This document shows positions 8,712 through 17,579 of a stretch of DNA of 52,936 nt, piece by piece (the stretch's first letter is position 1; the number at the start of each line of letters is the position of its first letter). The position numbers and the translations under genes were made by a program. The stretch is from Prauserella rugosa (GTDB taxonomy: Bacteria; Actinomycetota; Actinomycetes; Mycobacteriales; Pseudonocardiaceae). Below the pieces are notes generated by a model that saw only the letters and a program-made list of their open reading frames with translations, was not told the DNA's origin and made no database searches. The stretch covers positions 1 through 52,936 of the forward strand of contig NZ_JOIJ01000024.1 of NCBI RefSeq assembly GCF_000719975.1. The letters are read 5' to 3'.

Positions 8712-9386
8712 TCATCCTGCCACCACGTGCTCCCGTTCGGGCGTGCGAATGTCCGGCCCGGCCTCCGCCTCCCGCATGCGCCGTCGCGACGGACCCAGCA
8801 GCGCCGCCGCCAGCCACGCGTGACCTGTGGCCACCCCGCGCGTGACCGGCAACGCCAGGCACGCCAACAACACCCCCAACGCCGCCCACGGCAACGCCGT
8901 CGGCACCGAGTCCACGACGATCCAGCGCAGATCGTGCCCGGGGAAGGCGTAGATCCCGTCCGGCAGGAAGCGGTAGTACACCGGCAACGCCACCAGGCCC
9001 AACGCCAACGCCCAGAACGTCACAGCCAGCGTGAACTCCACGATCCCCACCGGCAGCAGAAGCAACAGGTAGGCGACGTCCCGCCACGTCTGCGCATCAC
9101 GCACCCGCGTCAACCACCGTGCCCGCGCGCCCGCAGACGGCAACACGGCATACGGCCGCGGCACCGACGTGCCCGCCAACGCCCGCACCCGTGCCCGCTC
9201 GAGCTCGGCCAGCCCGCGCGAACCCAGCACGAACGCCATCAACACCGGAATGCCCGCCCACACCAGCGACAACGGCACACCCACGCTGAACGTCGTCACC
9301 AGGAACACGAACGAGACGATGCCCAACGGCAGACTCGACAACAGCAACGCCAGGGACCCGAGAACCAGCATCGCCGCCCCGAACAC
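8712..9386 (-). CDS. Membrane 'putative sensor' domain protein, first gene of the two-component operon
   Basis: This 224-residue integral membrane protein has no kinase domain. Hydrophobic pairs at about 4-45 and 98-140, with the connecting WAGIPVLM and AQTWRDVAYLLLLLPVGIVEF segments, closely mirror WVGIPLLM and ATTWRDLAYLLVSFPLAIVEF in the downstream histidine kinase. It therefore looks like a stand-alone duplicate of that kinase's sensor half, perhaps a co-sensor. GTG 9386 is the longest start, and ATG 9371 is an alternative. The stop overlaps the alternative start of the kinase (ATGA), so expression is coupled. Confidence 0.8.
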   Translation of the reverse strand: MFGAAMLVLGSLALLLSSLPLGIVSFVFLVTTFSVGVPLSLVWAGIPVLMAFVLGSRGLAELERARVRALAGTSVPRPYAVLPSAGARARWLTRVRDAQTWRDVAYLLLLLPVGIVEFTLAVTFWALALGLVALPVYYRFLPDGIYAFPGHDLRWIVVDSVPTALPWAALGVLLACLALPVTRGVATGHAWLAAALLGPSRRRMREAEAGPDIRTPEREHVVAG

Positions 9387-9481
9387 CCCGTGACATGCAG
9401 CTGCCCGCCCAAGTCCGGTAGGATCGGGTGGACGGGGGCGTTATCCTGGGTGGAACGAGTGATCCACACCGATCCCGTCAA

Positions 9482-9852
9482 GGGGGTGAACGGTTTCGAC
9501 TCTGGACGTTGATCCAGCGGGAAGCGTGCCGGTGCAGGCAACGACCACCGAAAGCGTCGTCGCAACTAAATATAAGCGCCAAGACGAATAGTCAGCGCGA
9601 CTTCGCCCTCGCCGCCTGAGCGAGTGCGAGTCTGTCGGCCCGGGTAAGCCTTCGACCCGGTTTGCCGGCATCAGCTAGAAGGCTCACCACCGGTCCCGGC
9701 CACGGGGACCGGTTGGGACACCAACAGTGGCTGGGCCCGTCACACCGGCTTGTTCGCGTGACCGGTGGGGCCGAGTAGAGGCACAGCGAACTGCGCACGG
9801 AGAAGCCCTGGAGAGGCGACAGAGGACCCGGGTTCGATTCCCGGCACCTCCA
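9482..9852 (+). ncRNA. ssrA: tmRNA (SsrA)
   Basis: The 5' end GGGGGTGAACGGTTTCGACT and the 3' T-arm plus acceptor (GGGTTCGATTCCCGGCACCTCC) form the tRNA-like half. GGGGGUG pairs with CACCUCC with one G-U pair. The genome encodes CTC after the discriminator A, so CCA must be added enzymatically. The tag reading frame runs from GCC 9578 to TGA 9619 and encodes AKTNSQRDFALAA, ending in the ALAA degron recognised by ClpXP. Pseudoknot-rich segments conserved in actinobacteria (AGTAGAGGCACAGCGAACTG, CACGGAGAAGCCCTGGAG) are present. It works with SmpB (3928) to rescue stalled ribosomes. The RNA is about 371 nt. Confidence 0.97.
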
Positions 9853-9859
9853 CTCGATG

Positions 9860-9892
9860 ACCGGCGAGTGCTCGCGGAGAGCGCTCGCCGGT
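9860..9892 (+). terminator. Intrinsic terminator of ssrA
   Basis: ACCGGCGAG (9860-9868) pairs with CTCGCCGGT (9884-9892). The stem extends inward to 14 bp with one G-U pair and a GCGGA loop, followed by TTTCTCGTTT. It starts 7 nt after the tmRNA end. Confidence 0.85.
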
Positions 9893-9914
9893 TTCTCGTT
9901 TCGGGTGTTGGTTG

Positions 9915-9931
9915 CGGGGGCCGAGCCCCCG
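9915..9931. terminator. Second GC hairpin downstream of ssrA
   Basis: CGGGGGC (9915-9921) and GCCCCCG (9925-9931) form a 7-bp stem with a CGA loop. It may be a backup terminator. Confidence 0.4.
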
Positions 9932-10106
9932 GGCCCCTACGGTGCGTGCTCCTGGTTTTGGCGGCATGGTCCGGTGGGTGGGGACCAGCGTCAGGTCCGT
10001 TTGGTTTCGCAGACCCCGCCCGGGGCGTTCCCCGGACCCCCATCGTGGGTGTTCCCTTTGCGGGTGTGTTGCGGTCCGAGTTCGGCCCGATCTCACGCCG
10101 GTGGCC

Positions 10107-10994
10107 TCAGCGGGGCCAGGCGATGTCGTCCACGGCCAGCCACGGTGCGGTCGCCACCGCCGCCGGGGTAACCCCCGCGAAGGCCGCGACCTCGCGGTGC
10201 AGGTGGGACTGGTCGGCATATCCTCCGGCCGCCGCCACCGACGCCGGACTGTCACCGGCCGCGAGACGGTGCACCGCCTCGTCGAACCGCACCAGCTGCG
10301 CCGCTCGTTTCGGCCCGAGTCCGATCTGCCCGCGGAACCGGGACCACAAGCGTTTGCGGCTCCACCCCGTCTCGTCCGCCAGCTGCTCGACGCGCACCCG
10401 GCCGCGCCGCTGCACCATCCGCCGCCACACGAACGCGACCTCGTCGTCGACCCGGCGACCCGACCCGCAGCGCCGCGCCAACGTCGCCTCGGCGATCGCG
10501 AACCGCTCCGCCCAGGATCCGGCCGCGCGCAACCGCTCCGGCAACGTCGTCGGCCACACGTCCTCGAGCGCGACCACACTCCTGTCCAGCCCGGTGCCGA
10601 ACACCGCATGGGCGAGCGTCGGCGAGAGCCGGACCTGCAAGCACTCGATGTGCCGCCCACGACCTCGCGCCCCTCGCGGTTCCAACCCGGCGACCACACC
10701 ACCCCGCAGCGCAGCACCACTCACGTCGTCGACGAGCAGTCCGTCGCCCAGGTCGACGAACAGCGTGACGGCGGGATGTGGCACCACCGGAAGATCGACG
10801 AGATCGGTGGTCCTGCCGCTGAACCCGGCCATCCGCAGTCCCGGCAGTCGCCTCGCCCTGTCCGGCCCAGACCCGGCCGGCCCAGGCCCGGCCGGCTCAG
10901 GCCTGTTCGCCCCCGTTCTGTTCGACACCGCCGGGTTCCATACGGCGATGTCCCACACGGCGGCGCCGTCTCGGGCCCACTCGGCCGGTCGCAT
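10107..10994 (-). CDS. AraC-family transcriptional regulator
   Basis: This 295-residue protein has an N-terminal effector-type domain and a C-terminal AraC double helix-turn-helix (about residues 200-285). The two helix-turn-helix regions are seen in VRVEQLADETGWSRKRLWSRFRGQIGLGPK and SPASVAAAGGYADQSHLHREVAAFAGVTPAAV. A Pro/Gly-rich insert (EPAGPGPAGSGPDRA, near 32-47) is probably disordered. The start is ATG 10994, with TACGAT (minus strand of 11001-11006) 6 nt upstream and no ribosome binding site, so it is probably leaderless. The targets are unknown. The divergently oriented amidase gene at 11091 shares the 96-nt intergenic region and is the natural candidate. Confidence 0.88.
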   Translation of the reverse strand: MRPAEWARDGAAVWDIAVWNPAVSNRTGANRPEPAGPGPAGSGPDRARRLPGLRMAGFSGRTTDLVDLPVVPHPAVTLFVDLGDGLLVDDVSGAALRGGVVAGLEPRGARGRGRHIECLQVRLSPTLAHAVFGTGLDRSVVALEDVWPTTLPERLRAAGSWAERFAIAEATLARRCGSGRRVDDEVAFVWRRMVQRRGRVRVEQLADETGWSRKRLWSRFRGQIGLGPKRAAQLVRFDEAVHRLAAGDSPASVAAAGGYADQSHLHREVAAFAGVTPAAVATAPWLAVDDIAWPR

Positions 10995-11000
10995 GCCGTC

Positions 11001-11006
11001 ATCGTA
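11001..11006 (-). promoter_or_regulatory. -10 element TACGAT of the AraC gene (leaderless)
   Basis: On the minus strand TACGAT is followed by six bases and then the ATG start. Confidence 0.45.
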
Positions 11007-11090
11007 GAGCCGCCCGGCGCGCGCGACATTCGTCCAAGACCGCTCCCACCCCGATGGCCAGGCTGAACGGACGTCAGGAAGGAGCCCACC

Positions 11091-12560
11091 GTGATCGATC
11101 CGTACACCTCAGTCGTCGACCTCGCCGCCGCGATCCGCGCGAAGGACGTGAGTCCCGTCGAGGTCGCCGAGTGCTATCTCGACCGGATCGCCGCACTCGA
11201 TCCGGTCTTCAACGCGTTCAGTCACCGCGCCGACGACGAGGTCCGCGCCGCCGCATCCGCCGCAGCCGATGCGGTCACGCGAGGCCGGCCGGAGGATCTT
11301 CCGCCGCTGCACGGCGTCCCGGTGCCGATCAAGGACCTCGCCGACGTCGCGGGCTGGCCGACCACCTACGGCTCGCTGGCGACCGACCACGCGCCGAAAC
11401 GCGCGTCGGACCCGGTCGTGCGGCGGTTCGTCGACGCCGGCGCGATCCCGCTCGGCAAGACGACGACGTCGGAGTTCGGCGCCGCGTCGTTCACCGAGAG
11501 CGACGCGCACGGCGTCTCCCGCAACCCGTGGGACCCCGACCGCACGCCCGGCGGTTCGTCGGGCGGCGCGGCGATTGCCGTGGCGGCCGGCATGGCGCCG
11601 ATCGCACACGCCGAGGACGGCGGCGGGTCGATCCGCGTGCCGGCCTCGTGCACCGGGCTCGTCGGCCTGAAGCCGACCCGCGGCCGGGTGACGAGCTCGG
11701 TCGTCGACGCGGAAGGCCTCGGCACCAGCGGAGTCGTGAGCCGCACGGTCGCCGACACCGCCGTCGCACTCGACGTCCTCGCTCGGCACGATCCGGGTGC
11801 GTGGTGGTCGCCGCCCTCGCCCGCACGCTCGTTCGCCGGCCTGCTGTCCGAGCCTCTGCTGTCCGACCGCCGGTTGTCCGACTCCCTGTCGACGGACCCG
11901 GCGCACGCCCGGCTGCGTGTCGGCGTGCTCACGACGTCGCCGATCGACGGCATCGGCGTGGATCCGGCGTGCGTGACCGCGGTGGGGACGGTGGTGCGCG
12001 CGCTGGAGGAGGCAGGCCACCACGTCGTCGACGCGGCGCTGCCACTGCCGCCGGCCGACGAGCTGCTCTCGGTGTTCATGAAGATCTGGAACGTCTCGAG
12101 CGCCGGGATTCCGGTGGCGCACCCGGATCGGCTCGAACCGCACAACCGCGCTCAGCGGCAGGCGGCACTGACGGTCGATTCGCTGGCGTACGTCGAGAGC
12201 GTGCAGGCGGCCCAACGCCTGTCCCGGCGCATCGTCGAAGCGTTCGCGGTGTCCTTCGACCTACTGGTGACACCGACGATGGCGTGTCTGCCGCCCCGGG
12301 TCGGTGCCTGGCGAGAGGTCGGCGACCCGGTGACGGCGAGCCATCCGATGGCGGTGTTCACCTCGCTGTTCAACGTCACCGGCCAACCTGCCGTCTCCGT
12401 GCCGATCCACCACGACGAGCCGTCCGGACTGCCCGTCGGCGTGCACCTCGTGGCGGCCCCGTGGCGGGAGGATCTCCTGCTCCGGGCTGCGCACTTCCTC
12501 GAACAGGTGCACCCGTGGGCAGCGCGCAGGCCCGAACGCTGCGCGGCCGGCGAGATGTGA
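11091..12560 (+). CDS. Amidase-signature family hydrolase
   Basis: This 489-residue cytoplasmic enzyme has the complete Ser-cisSer-Lys triad of the amidase signature family: Lys81 in PIKDLADVAGW, cis-Ser156 in GGSSGG and nucleophile Ser180 in DGGGSIRVPAS. These enzymes hydrolyse carboxamides or aryl-acyl amides. The lack of gatB and gatC nearby and the overall sequence argue against GatA. The substrate is unknown. The GTG at 11091 has a strong AAGGAG 7 nt upstream. The gene is divergent from the AraC regulator, which may control it. A 3' neighbour begins after an operator-like low-GC patch. Confidence 0.88.
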   Translation: MIDPYTSVVDLAAAIRAKDVSPVEVAECYLDRIAALDPVFNAFSHRADDEVRAAASAAADAVTRGRPEDLPPLHGVPVPIKDLADVAGWPTTYGSLATDHAPKRASDPVVRRFVDAGAIPLGKTTTSEFGAASFTESDAHGVSRNPWDPDRTPGGSSGGAAIAVAAGMAPIAHAEDGGGSIRVPASCTGLVGLKPTRGRVTSSVVDAEGLGTSGVVSRTVADTAVALDVLARHDPGAWWSPPSPARSFAGLLSEPLLSDRRLSDSLSTDPAHARLRVGVLTTSPIDGIGVDPACVTAVGTVVRALEEAGHHVVDAALPLPPADELLSVFMKIWNVSSAGIPVAHPDRLEPHNRAQRQAALTVDSLAYVESVQAAQRLSRRIVEAFAVSFDLLVTPTMACLPPRVGAWREVGDPVTASHPMAVFTSLFNVTGQPAVSVPIHHDEPSGLPVGVHLVAAPWREDLLLRAAHFLEQVHPWAARRPERCAAGEM

Positions 12561-12606
12561 CCAGGGGAGCAGCACCGGTCGACAACTCGTATCCACAGGG
12601 ATAACC

Positions 12607-12637
12607 TGATACTCAGTATCAAAAGATACTAAATATC
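12607..12637. promoter_or_regulatory. Two tandem GATACT palindromes (operator) before the dehydrogenase gene
   Basis: GATACTCAGTATC (12608-12620, perfect palindrome about a central C) is followed after AAAA by GATACTAAATATC (12625-12637), which has one or two mismatches. The spacing is 17 bp. The patch is AT-rich in a very GC-rich region and covers the expected -10 region of the next gene. The TetR protein encoded at 13593 in the same cluster is the likely binder. Confidence 0.65.
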
Positions 12638-12640
12638 AAG

Positions 12641-13582
12641 TTGGGTGCTGTGGACGCTATGGATGCCGTGCTTGCCAAAAACCCCCGTACCGTCGTGCTG
12701 ACGGGCGTCAGCCGCGGCTTCGGCCGTGAGGCCGCGAAAACGCTGATCGCGCGGCGGCCGCAGGACCGGTACGTCGTGCTGGCGCGCGGTGACGCCGCGG
12801 GCACCGCCGAGGCACTGGCCCCGGCGGTCGGTACCGGCCGCGTTCTCGGTGTCGCGTGCGACCTCGGTTCGCTCGCCGACGTCGACAGGGCGGCTGGCGT
12901 GATCACGTCCGGCCTCGACAACGGGGAACTGCCACCGCTCGGTGGGTTTCTCGGCAACGCCGGGGTGGTGTTCATGAGAACCGACACGGCGACCGCCGAC
13001 GGGTACGAGACGACCTTCGCTGTCAACGTGCTCGCGCACCAGCTGCTCGTTCGGCGGTTGATGGAACGGTTCACCGCGCCGGCATGGGTCGTGCTGACCA
13101 CGAGCGACAGTCACTTCGGACAGTTCCGTTACACGCTCGGAGCGACCCCGCCGCCCCGGTGGGACGCTCCGGCACGGCTGGCGAGGCCTCGGGAGGGCGG
13201 CCCGCGGGAAGCCGGGCGCGCGTACGCGACCAGCAAGCTCGGGACCATCTACCTGGCGCATGCACTGGCTCGGCGGCTTCCGCCCGAGGTGGCCGTTCAC
13301 GCCTACAACCCGGCACTCGTGGCCGGTACGGACTTCTTCCGTGCGGCGCCGCCGCCGTTGCGCGCCATGGCGAAGGGCTTCTTCCGGCTCCAGTCGGCTC
13401 TCGGGCGGGGCATGACGCCGCAGCAGGCCGGGCTCCGGCTGGCCGAGACGATTCTCGCCGGGCCACCCGGCCCGTCCGGTTCCTACATCGACCGCGGGCG
13501 AGTGGTTCCGTCGTCGCCGGAGTCCTACGACGAGGCCCGGGAGGAGGAACTCTGGCGCGAGGCGACCCGGCTGAGCGGCTAG
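12641..13582 (+). CDS. Short-chain dehydrogenase/reductase, protochlorophyllide-reductase-like
   Basis: This NAD(P)-dependent oxidoreductase has 313 residues. The Rossmann motif TGVSRGFG lies near residue 22. FLGNAGVVF corresponds to the NNAG motif, and the active-site pair is YATSK (Tyr and Lys four apart) near 194-198. The length and the inserted region between the Ser strand (VLTTSDS) and YATSK resemble light-dependent-protochlorophyllide-reductase-like and retinol-dehydrogenase-like SDRs of actinobacteria, which have no role in chlorophyll synthesis. The substrate is unknown. In-frame starts are TTG 12641, GTG 12650 and ATG 12659. None has a ribosome binding site, and 12641 fits a leaderless start after the AT-rich operator. 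The TetR gene follows after 10 nt. Confidence 0.82.
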   Translation: MGAVDAMDAVLAKNPRTVVLTGVSRGFGREAAKTLIARRPQDRYVVLARGDAAGTAEALAPAVGTGRVLGVACDLGSLADVDRAAGVITSGLDNGELPPLGGFLGNAGVVFMRTDTATADGYETTFAVNVLAHQLLVRRLMERFTAPAWVVLTTSDSHFGQFRYTLGATPPPRWDAPARLARPREGGPREAGRAYATSKLGTIYLAHALARRLPPEVAVHAYNPALVAGTDFFRAAPPPLRAMAKGFFRLQSALGRGMTPQQAGLRLAETILAGPPGPSGSYIDRGRVVPSSPESYDEAREEELWREATRLSG

Positions 13583-13592
13583 TGTCGGGGCG

Positions 13593-14189
13593 ATGAACGC
13601 CGACATCGCCGCAGGGGAGTCGCTGCGCGAGCGAAAGCGCCGTCAGACCCGGGAACGGATCGCCGAGGCCGCGTTCACGCTGTTCGACGAGCGTGGTTTC
13701 GACGCGGTGACCGTCGACGACATCGCGGCTCGTGCCGACGTCGGTCGTATGACCTTCTTCCGGTACTTCGGCGACAAGGAGGAGGTCGTCTTCTCCGGGG
13801 AAAGCGACACTCTGCGCGCGCTGAACGCCGAACAAGACCCGGCCGCGCCGGCACTGCCGGACCTCGCCTCCGCGCTCGGCGAGGCGCGGCGACTGGTGGT
13901 GGCGCTGTGTGCCGAGGAGCAGCACGCGGCCTACGCCAGGCTCGTCGACCGGCACCCGGAGCTGGCCGATCGGCACGCGCGCAAGCTCCGCCACTACGCC
14001 GATCGTCTCGAACAGCACCTGGTCACGCGCGGCACGCCGCAGGCATCGGCGGTCCTCGCCGCGCAGCTCGCGCTGGCCTGCTACCACACGGCGTGGCGCC
14101 TGGCCGGACACGAAGCCGACGCCCTCGCGCGCGAGGCTGGCGCCGCCTTCGACGCACTGACGAGCGAGGCGGCAGGCCAACGTCCGTGA
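13593..14189 (+). CDS. TetR-family transcriptional regulator
   Basis: This 198-residue repressor has a typical TetR N-terminal helix-turn-helix (residues 13-60: [48 protein letters not shown]). A helical ligand-binding and dimer domain follows. TAGTGT, which overlaps the stop codon of the dehydrogenase, ends 7 nt before its ATG, suggesting its own leaderless promoter. The twin GATACT palindromes in front of the dehydrogenase gene are the probable operator. The ligand is unknown. Confidence 0.9.
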   Translation: MNADIAAGESLRERKRRQTRERIAEAAFTLFDERGFDAVTVDDIAARADVGRMTFFRYFGDKEEVVFSGESDTLRALNAEQDPAAPALPDLASALGEARRLVVALCAEEQHAAYARLVDRHPELADRHARKLRHYADRLEQHLVTRGTPQASAVLAAQLALACYHTAWRLAGHEADALAREAGAAFDALTSEAAGQRP

Positions 14190-14244
14190 CCGGCCGTGCT
14201 CGAAGCACGGGTCGACGCCGCCCGCGGCTGGCAGGATGGTCGGC

Positions 14245-14745
14245 ATGGTGCTGATCTCGCGCTCGGACCGCACCGTGGCGGTCACCGTGCAGGGGCGGAC
14301 GGCCGCCGACCCCGCCTGGTCGTTCGACGTCGTCGTGCCCATCGATCTGTCGCTCGTGTTCCGGGGCTGGGGGCCGTTCCCCGGAGTGCAGGGCGTCCGC
14401 AATCAGACCGGCCCGTGGGACCACGTCGGCGCGTCCCGGAATCCACAGCTGACCGATGGCTCGTCTGCCACCGAGACCCTCACCGAGTACGACCGGGGCC
14501 GCAGTTTCGCCTACGAGCTGACCGACTTCAGCAACGTGCTCGGACGACTGGTCTCCGGGGTTCGCGGCGAGTGGACCTTCACCCCGGACGGCACCGGAAC
14601 GGTGGTTCGCTGGACCTACGAGTTCAAACCCCGCCGCGGATGCTTCCTCGCGATCCGGGCCGGGCTTGCCCCGCTGTGGCGCCGCTACCTGCTGTCCGGG
14701 CTCGCCGGTGCGCTCGCGGCCGTTGACCGGGAGGCACGGCGGTGA
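14245..14745 (+). CDS. SRPBCC (START/Bet v1-like fold) family protein
   Basis: This 166-residue protein has the alternating strand pattern of the SRPBCC fold. An N-terminal strand ends in SFDVVVPIDLSLVFRGWGPFPGV, then come WTFTPDGTGTVVRWTYEFKP and a long C-terminal helix (RAGLAPLWRRYLLSGLAGALAAVDREARR). Members bind hydrophobic ligands in a central cavity or act as cyclase-like proteins. The role is unknown. ATG 14245 is chosen over 14236 because CAGGAT, a -10-like element, ends 7 nt before it and overlaps the other ATG. Its stop lies 4 nt from the convergent uxuB stop. Confidence 0.7.
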   Translation: MVLISRSDRTVAVTVQGRTAADPAWSFDVVVPIDLSLVFRGWGPFPGVQGVRNQTGPWDHVGASRNPQLTDGSSATETLTEYDRGRSFAYELTDFSNVLGRLVSGVRGEWTFTPDGTGTVVRWTYEFKPRRGCFLAIRAGLAPLWRRYLLSGLAGALAAVDREARR

Positions 14746-14749
14746 CGGC

Positions 14750-16045
14750 TTATCCGGCCGAGCGGAGGTGCTCGACGTAGTCGTCGACGGCGGAGATCAG
14801 CGCGCCGTCCTCGGCGAGCTCGCTGTCCACAGTGGCCACCACCTGGCGGGCGCCGTTGCCGGAACGGGCCAGTGCGACGAGTTCGTCGGCGCGCGGGTCG
14901 GCGACCTCCCTGTCCCGCAGGTGGATCAGCCACCCGGCCAATACCGCGACCGCAGGCTCCGGCAGGCGTCCCGCGGATCGTTCGGCACGCAGCACCGGCA
15001 GGATCCGCGCCGGGATCTTCTGGGATCCGTTGACCGCGATGTGCAGCAGGTGGTGCCGGATGCCGGGGGAGGCGAACCGCTGCAGGAGACGCTGCCGGTA
15101 ATCGCGGAGGTCCTCCTCGGGCAGCGTGGCGTGCCGGGCCGCGGTGTCCCACCACGATTCCGTCAACGCCATCAGCGTCGGATGCTGCATCGCCTCGTCG
15201 ACCGTGGTGCAGCCCAGCGCGGGGCCCGTGTAGGCGAGCAGCGTGTGGGCGCCGTTGAGGAACCACAGCTTGCGCTGCTGGAAGGCGGCGAGGTCGTCGA
15301 CGAATCGCGCCCCCGCGTTCTCCCACGCCGGCCTGCCGAGCGGGAACCGCCCCGCCAGCAGCCATTCGCTGAACGGTTCGGTCACCACGGGAGCGTGATC
15401 GGCGAAACCGGTGAGCCGCGCGGCCGTCGCGGCGTCCTCGTCGGTCGCGGCCGGGGTGATGCGGTCGACGACGGTGTCGACGAACGACACGTGCTCCTCG
15501 AGCCACGCGCGGAACGCGGCGTCCTCCTCCCGCGTCGCCGCAGCCAGCGCGTCCCGCAGCACGCCACCGTTGCCGGGCAGGTTGTCGCACGGCACCAGGG
15601 CGATGGGATCGCCGCCCGCCCGGTGACGTCCACGCAGCCCGGCCACGACGCGGTCGATCGCGCTGCCGTGTCCGCCGGTGCGGTAGCCGGGCTCGGTGAT
15701 CGTCAGCGTCAGCAACGCCACGTCGGGTGACGCCAGATCGGCCAGCCACCGGTCGGTGTCCCCGCCGGGGTGCGCCCTGCTGATCGCGTCGACGATCTCG
15801 GCGCGCGGTTTGCCGTCGCCGCGCACCTGGAGGGTGTACAGCCCGTCCTGTTCGGTGAGCGTGCGCGGCAGCGTGGTGTTGCGGAACGTGTAGGCCGCGA
15901 TTCCCCAGTCCGAATCGGACATCGTGTACACCGCCTGGTGGGCACGATGGAACGCGCCGAGTCCGAGGTGGACGGCACGCACCGGGGCGGGCGGCCGGGT
16001 CGACGCGGAGGCTCGCGAGAGCCGGGGCGCGGCGTTGTCCGGCAT
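14750..16045 (-). CDS. uxuB: Mannitol dehydrogenase family oxidoreductase, probable fructuronate reductase
   Basis: This 431-residue cytoplasmic NAD-dependent dehydrogenase has the N-terminal nucleotide-binding strand VRAVHLGLGAFHRAHQAVYT near residue 20. The family's catalytic Lys-x(4)-Asn-x(2)-His motif is in KLWFLNGAHTLLAY. By context it interconverts D-fructuronate and D-mannonate, the second step of glucuronate breakdown. Mannitol or tagaturonate specificity cannot be excluded from sequence alone. Its ATG overlaps the uxaC stop by one base (TGATG), so isomerase and reductase are translationally coupled. The operon reads uxaC-uxuB on the minus strand. Confidence 0.85.
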   Translation of the reverse strand: MPDNAAPRLSRASASTRPPAPVRAVHLGLGAFHRAHQAVYTMSDSDWGIAAYTFRNTTLPRTLTEQDGLYTLQVRGDGKPRAEIVDAISRAHPGGDTDRWLADLASPDVALLTLTITEPGYRTGGHGSAIDRVVAGLRGRHRAGGDPIALVPCDNLPGNGGVLRDALAAATREEDAAFRAWLEEHVSFVDTVVDRITPAATDEDAATAARLTGFADHAPVVTEPFSEWLLAGRFPLGRPAWENAGARFVDDLAAFQQRKLWFLNGAHTLLAYTGPALGCTTVDEAMQHPTLMALTESWWDTAARHATLPEEDLRDYRQRLLQRFASPGIRHHLLHIAVNGSQKIPARILPVLRAERSAGRLPEPAVAVLAGWLIHLRDREVADPRADELVALARSGNGARQVVATVDSELAEDGALISAVDDYVEHLRSAG

Positions 16046-17547
16046 CAGAGGCGGAACGCCGTGCGCGGCTGGCGGTCGTGCAGGTCGTGGATCACCGTCG
16101 CCGCGTCGTCCTCGCTGACGACGTGCTCGGCCACGAGGCTCGCCAGATGTGCGGCATCCACCCTGCGTGCCGTGTCGTGGCGGGCCGGGATGGAACAGAA
16201 CCCGCGCGTGTCGTCGATGAAGCCGGCGTTGCGGTAGAAGCCCGCCGTCTCGGTGACCGCGTCCCGGAACCGCTGCATCGCGCGCGGCGCGTCGAGGAAC
16301 CACCACGGCGCGCCGAGGTACACCGACGGGTAGAAACCGGCCAGTGGAGCGAGCTCCCGCGAGAACACGGTCTCGTCGAGGGTGAACACGACCGTCTGGA
16401 ACCGCGGATTCGTGCCGAACCGCTCCAGCATGGGCTGCAGTGTCGTGGTGAACTCGGCCTGCAACGGGATGTCGTGCCCGGTGTCGGGGCCGAAGCGGCG
16501 CAACGTCTCCGGATGATGGTTACGCCGGACGCCCGTGTGCAGCGCCATGACCATGCCGTCCTCACTGGACATACGCGCCATCTCGCCGAGCAGTTGCCGC
16601 GACAGTGCACGCGCGTCCTCGGGGCCGCCCGAACCGGACCGGACCCGCTCGAACAGCCGCTGTGCCTCGCCGGCGTCGAGGAACAGCGTGCCTGCGTCGG
16701 GTGCGCTGTGGTCGGTGGCCGTGGCGCCGCGGGCGCGGAAGTACTCCCTGCGGTTCTCCAGCGCGCGCACGAGCCCCGCGTAGTCGCCGGTGTCGATGCC
16801 GCTCGCCTCGGCGAGTGCGTCCAGCGCCGCGGGCCAGTCGGGTTTCGTGGCGTCGAGGTAGCGATCGGGGCGGAACGTGGGCACCACGCGGCCGGGCCAC
16901 GACGGATCGTCGGCGAGGGCGCGGTGGTGGGCGAGATCGTCCGCCGGATCGTCGGTGGTCGCCAGCACCTCGATGCCGAACGCCTCGTACAGCGCGCGCG
17001 GCCGGAACTCGGGCCTGCGCAGCCGTTCGGTGAGCTCGTCGAAGAGTTCGTCGGCGGTCTCGGCCGACGGCTGCACCGTCACGCCGAGCACGTCGTGGAG
17101 CTCGGCCTCGATCCACTGCCGCGACGCCGTGCCGAGGAACAGATGCCAGTGCTCGCAGAAGGCACGCCACACGGCACGCGGCTCCGCCGGAGCCCCAGCG
17201 TTGTCCCGGTCGGGCAGGCCGAGCTCGTTCATGGGCACACCGTGGGCGTGCAGCAGCCGCGTCACGTAGTGGTCGGGCGTGACCAACAGCGAGGCCGGAT
17301 CGGTGAACGCCTCGTCCTCGGCGAGCAGTCGCGCGTCGACGTGGCCGTGCGGGCTGATCACCGGCAGATCGCGGACGCTCTCGTAGAGCCGGCGCGCGAT
17401 GGCGCGCTGTGACGGCTCGGGCGGCAGCAGCCGGTCGGGATGCGGAGCCAGCGGTACCCGGCCGCCCGGGCCCCGGGTGTCGCGGTGGGCGCGGGACGTG
17501 CGCTGCGGAGCGGGGTTGGCGGGATTGTCTGTCGTGCCGCGGTCCAT
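16045..17547 (-). CDS. uxaC: Uronate (glucuronate) isomerase
   Basis: This 500-residue TIM-barrel enzyme of the amidohydrolase superfamily converts D-glucuronate to D-fructuronate, and galacturonate to tagaturonate. The metal-site motif after strand 1 is ISPHGHVDARLLAEDEAF near residue 68. A further family block is VVFTLDETVFSRELAPLAGFYPSVYLGAPWWFLDAP near 400, and DTRGFCSIPARHD near 455 holds the late Asp and Arg positions. The N-terminal tail is about 30 residues longer than usual. ATG 17547 is preferred to an upstream TTG. A perfect palindrome related to the lacI/manD operator lies 33 bp upstream. Confidence 0.93.
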   Translation of the reverse strand: MDRGTTDNPANPAPQRTSRAHRDTRGPGGRVPLAPHPDRLLPPEPSQRAIARRLYESVRDLPVISPHGHVDARLLAEDEAFTDPASLLVTPDHYVTRLLHAHGVPMNELGLPDRDNAGAPAEPRAVWRAFCEHWHLFLGTASRQWIEAELHDVLGVTVQPSAETADELFDELTERLRRPEFRPRALYEAFGIEVLATTDDPADDLAHHRALADDPSWPGRVVPTFRPDRYLDATKPDWPAALDALAEASGIDTGDYAGLVRALENRREYFRARGATATDHSAPDAGTLFLDAGEAQRLFERVRSGSGGPEDARALSRQLLGEMARMSSEDGMVMALHTGVRRNHHPETLRRFGPDTGHDIPLQAEFTTTLQPMLERFGTNPRFQTVVFTLDETVFSRELAPLAGFYPSVYLGAPWWFLDAPRAMQRFRDAVTETAGFYRNAGFIDDTRGFCSIPARHDTARRVDAAHLASLVAEHVVSEDDAATVIHDLHDRQPRTAFRL

Positions 17548-17579
17548 GCGGGCAGCCTCGCGTGCCGCGGTCGCCGGGT

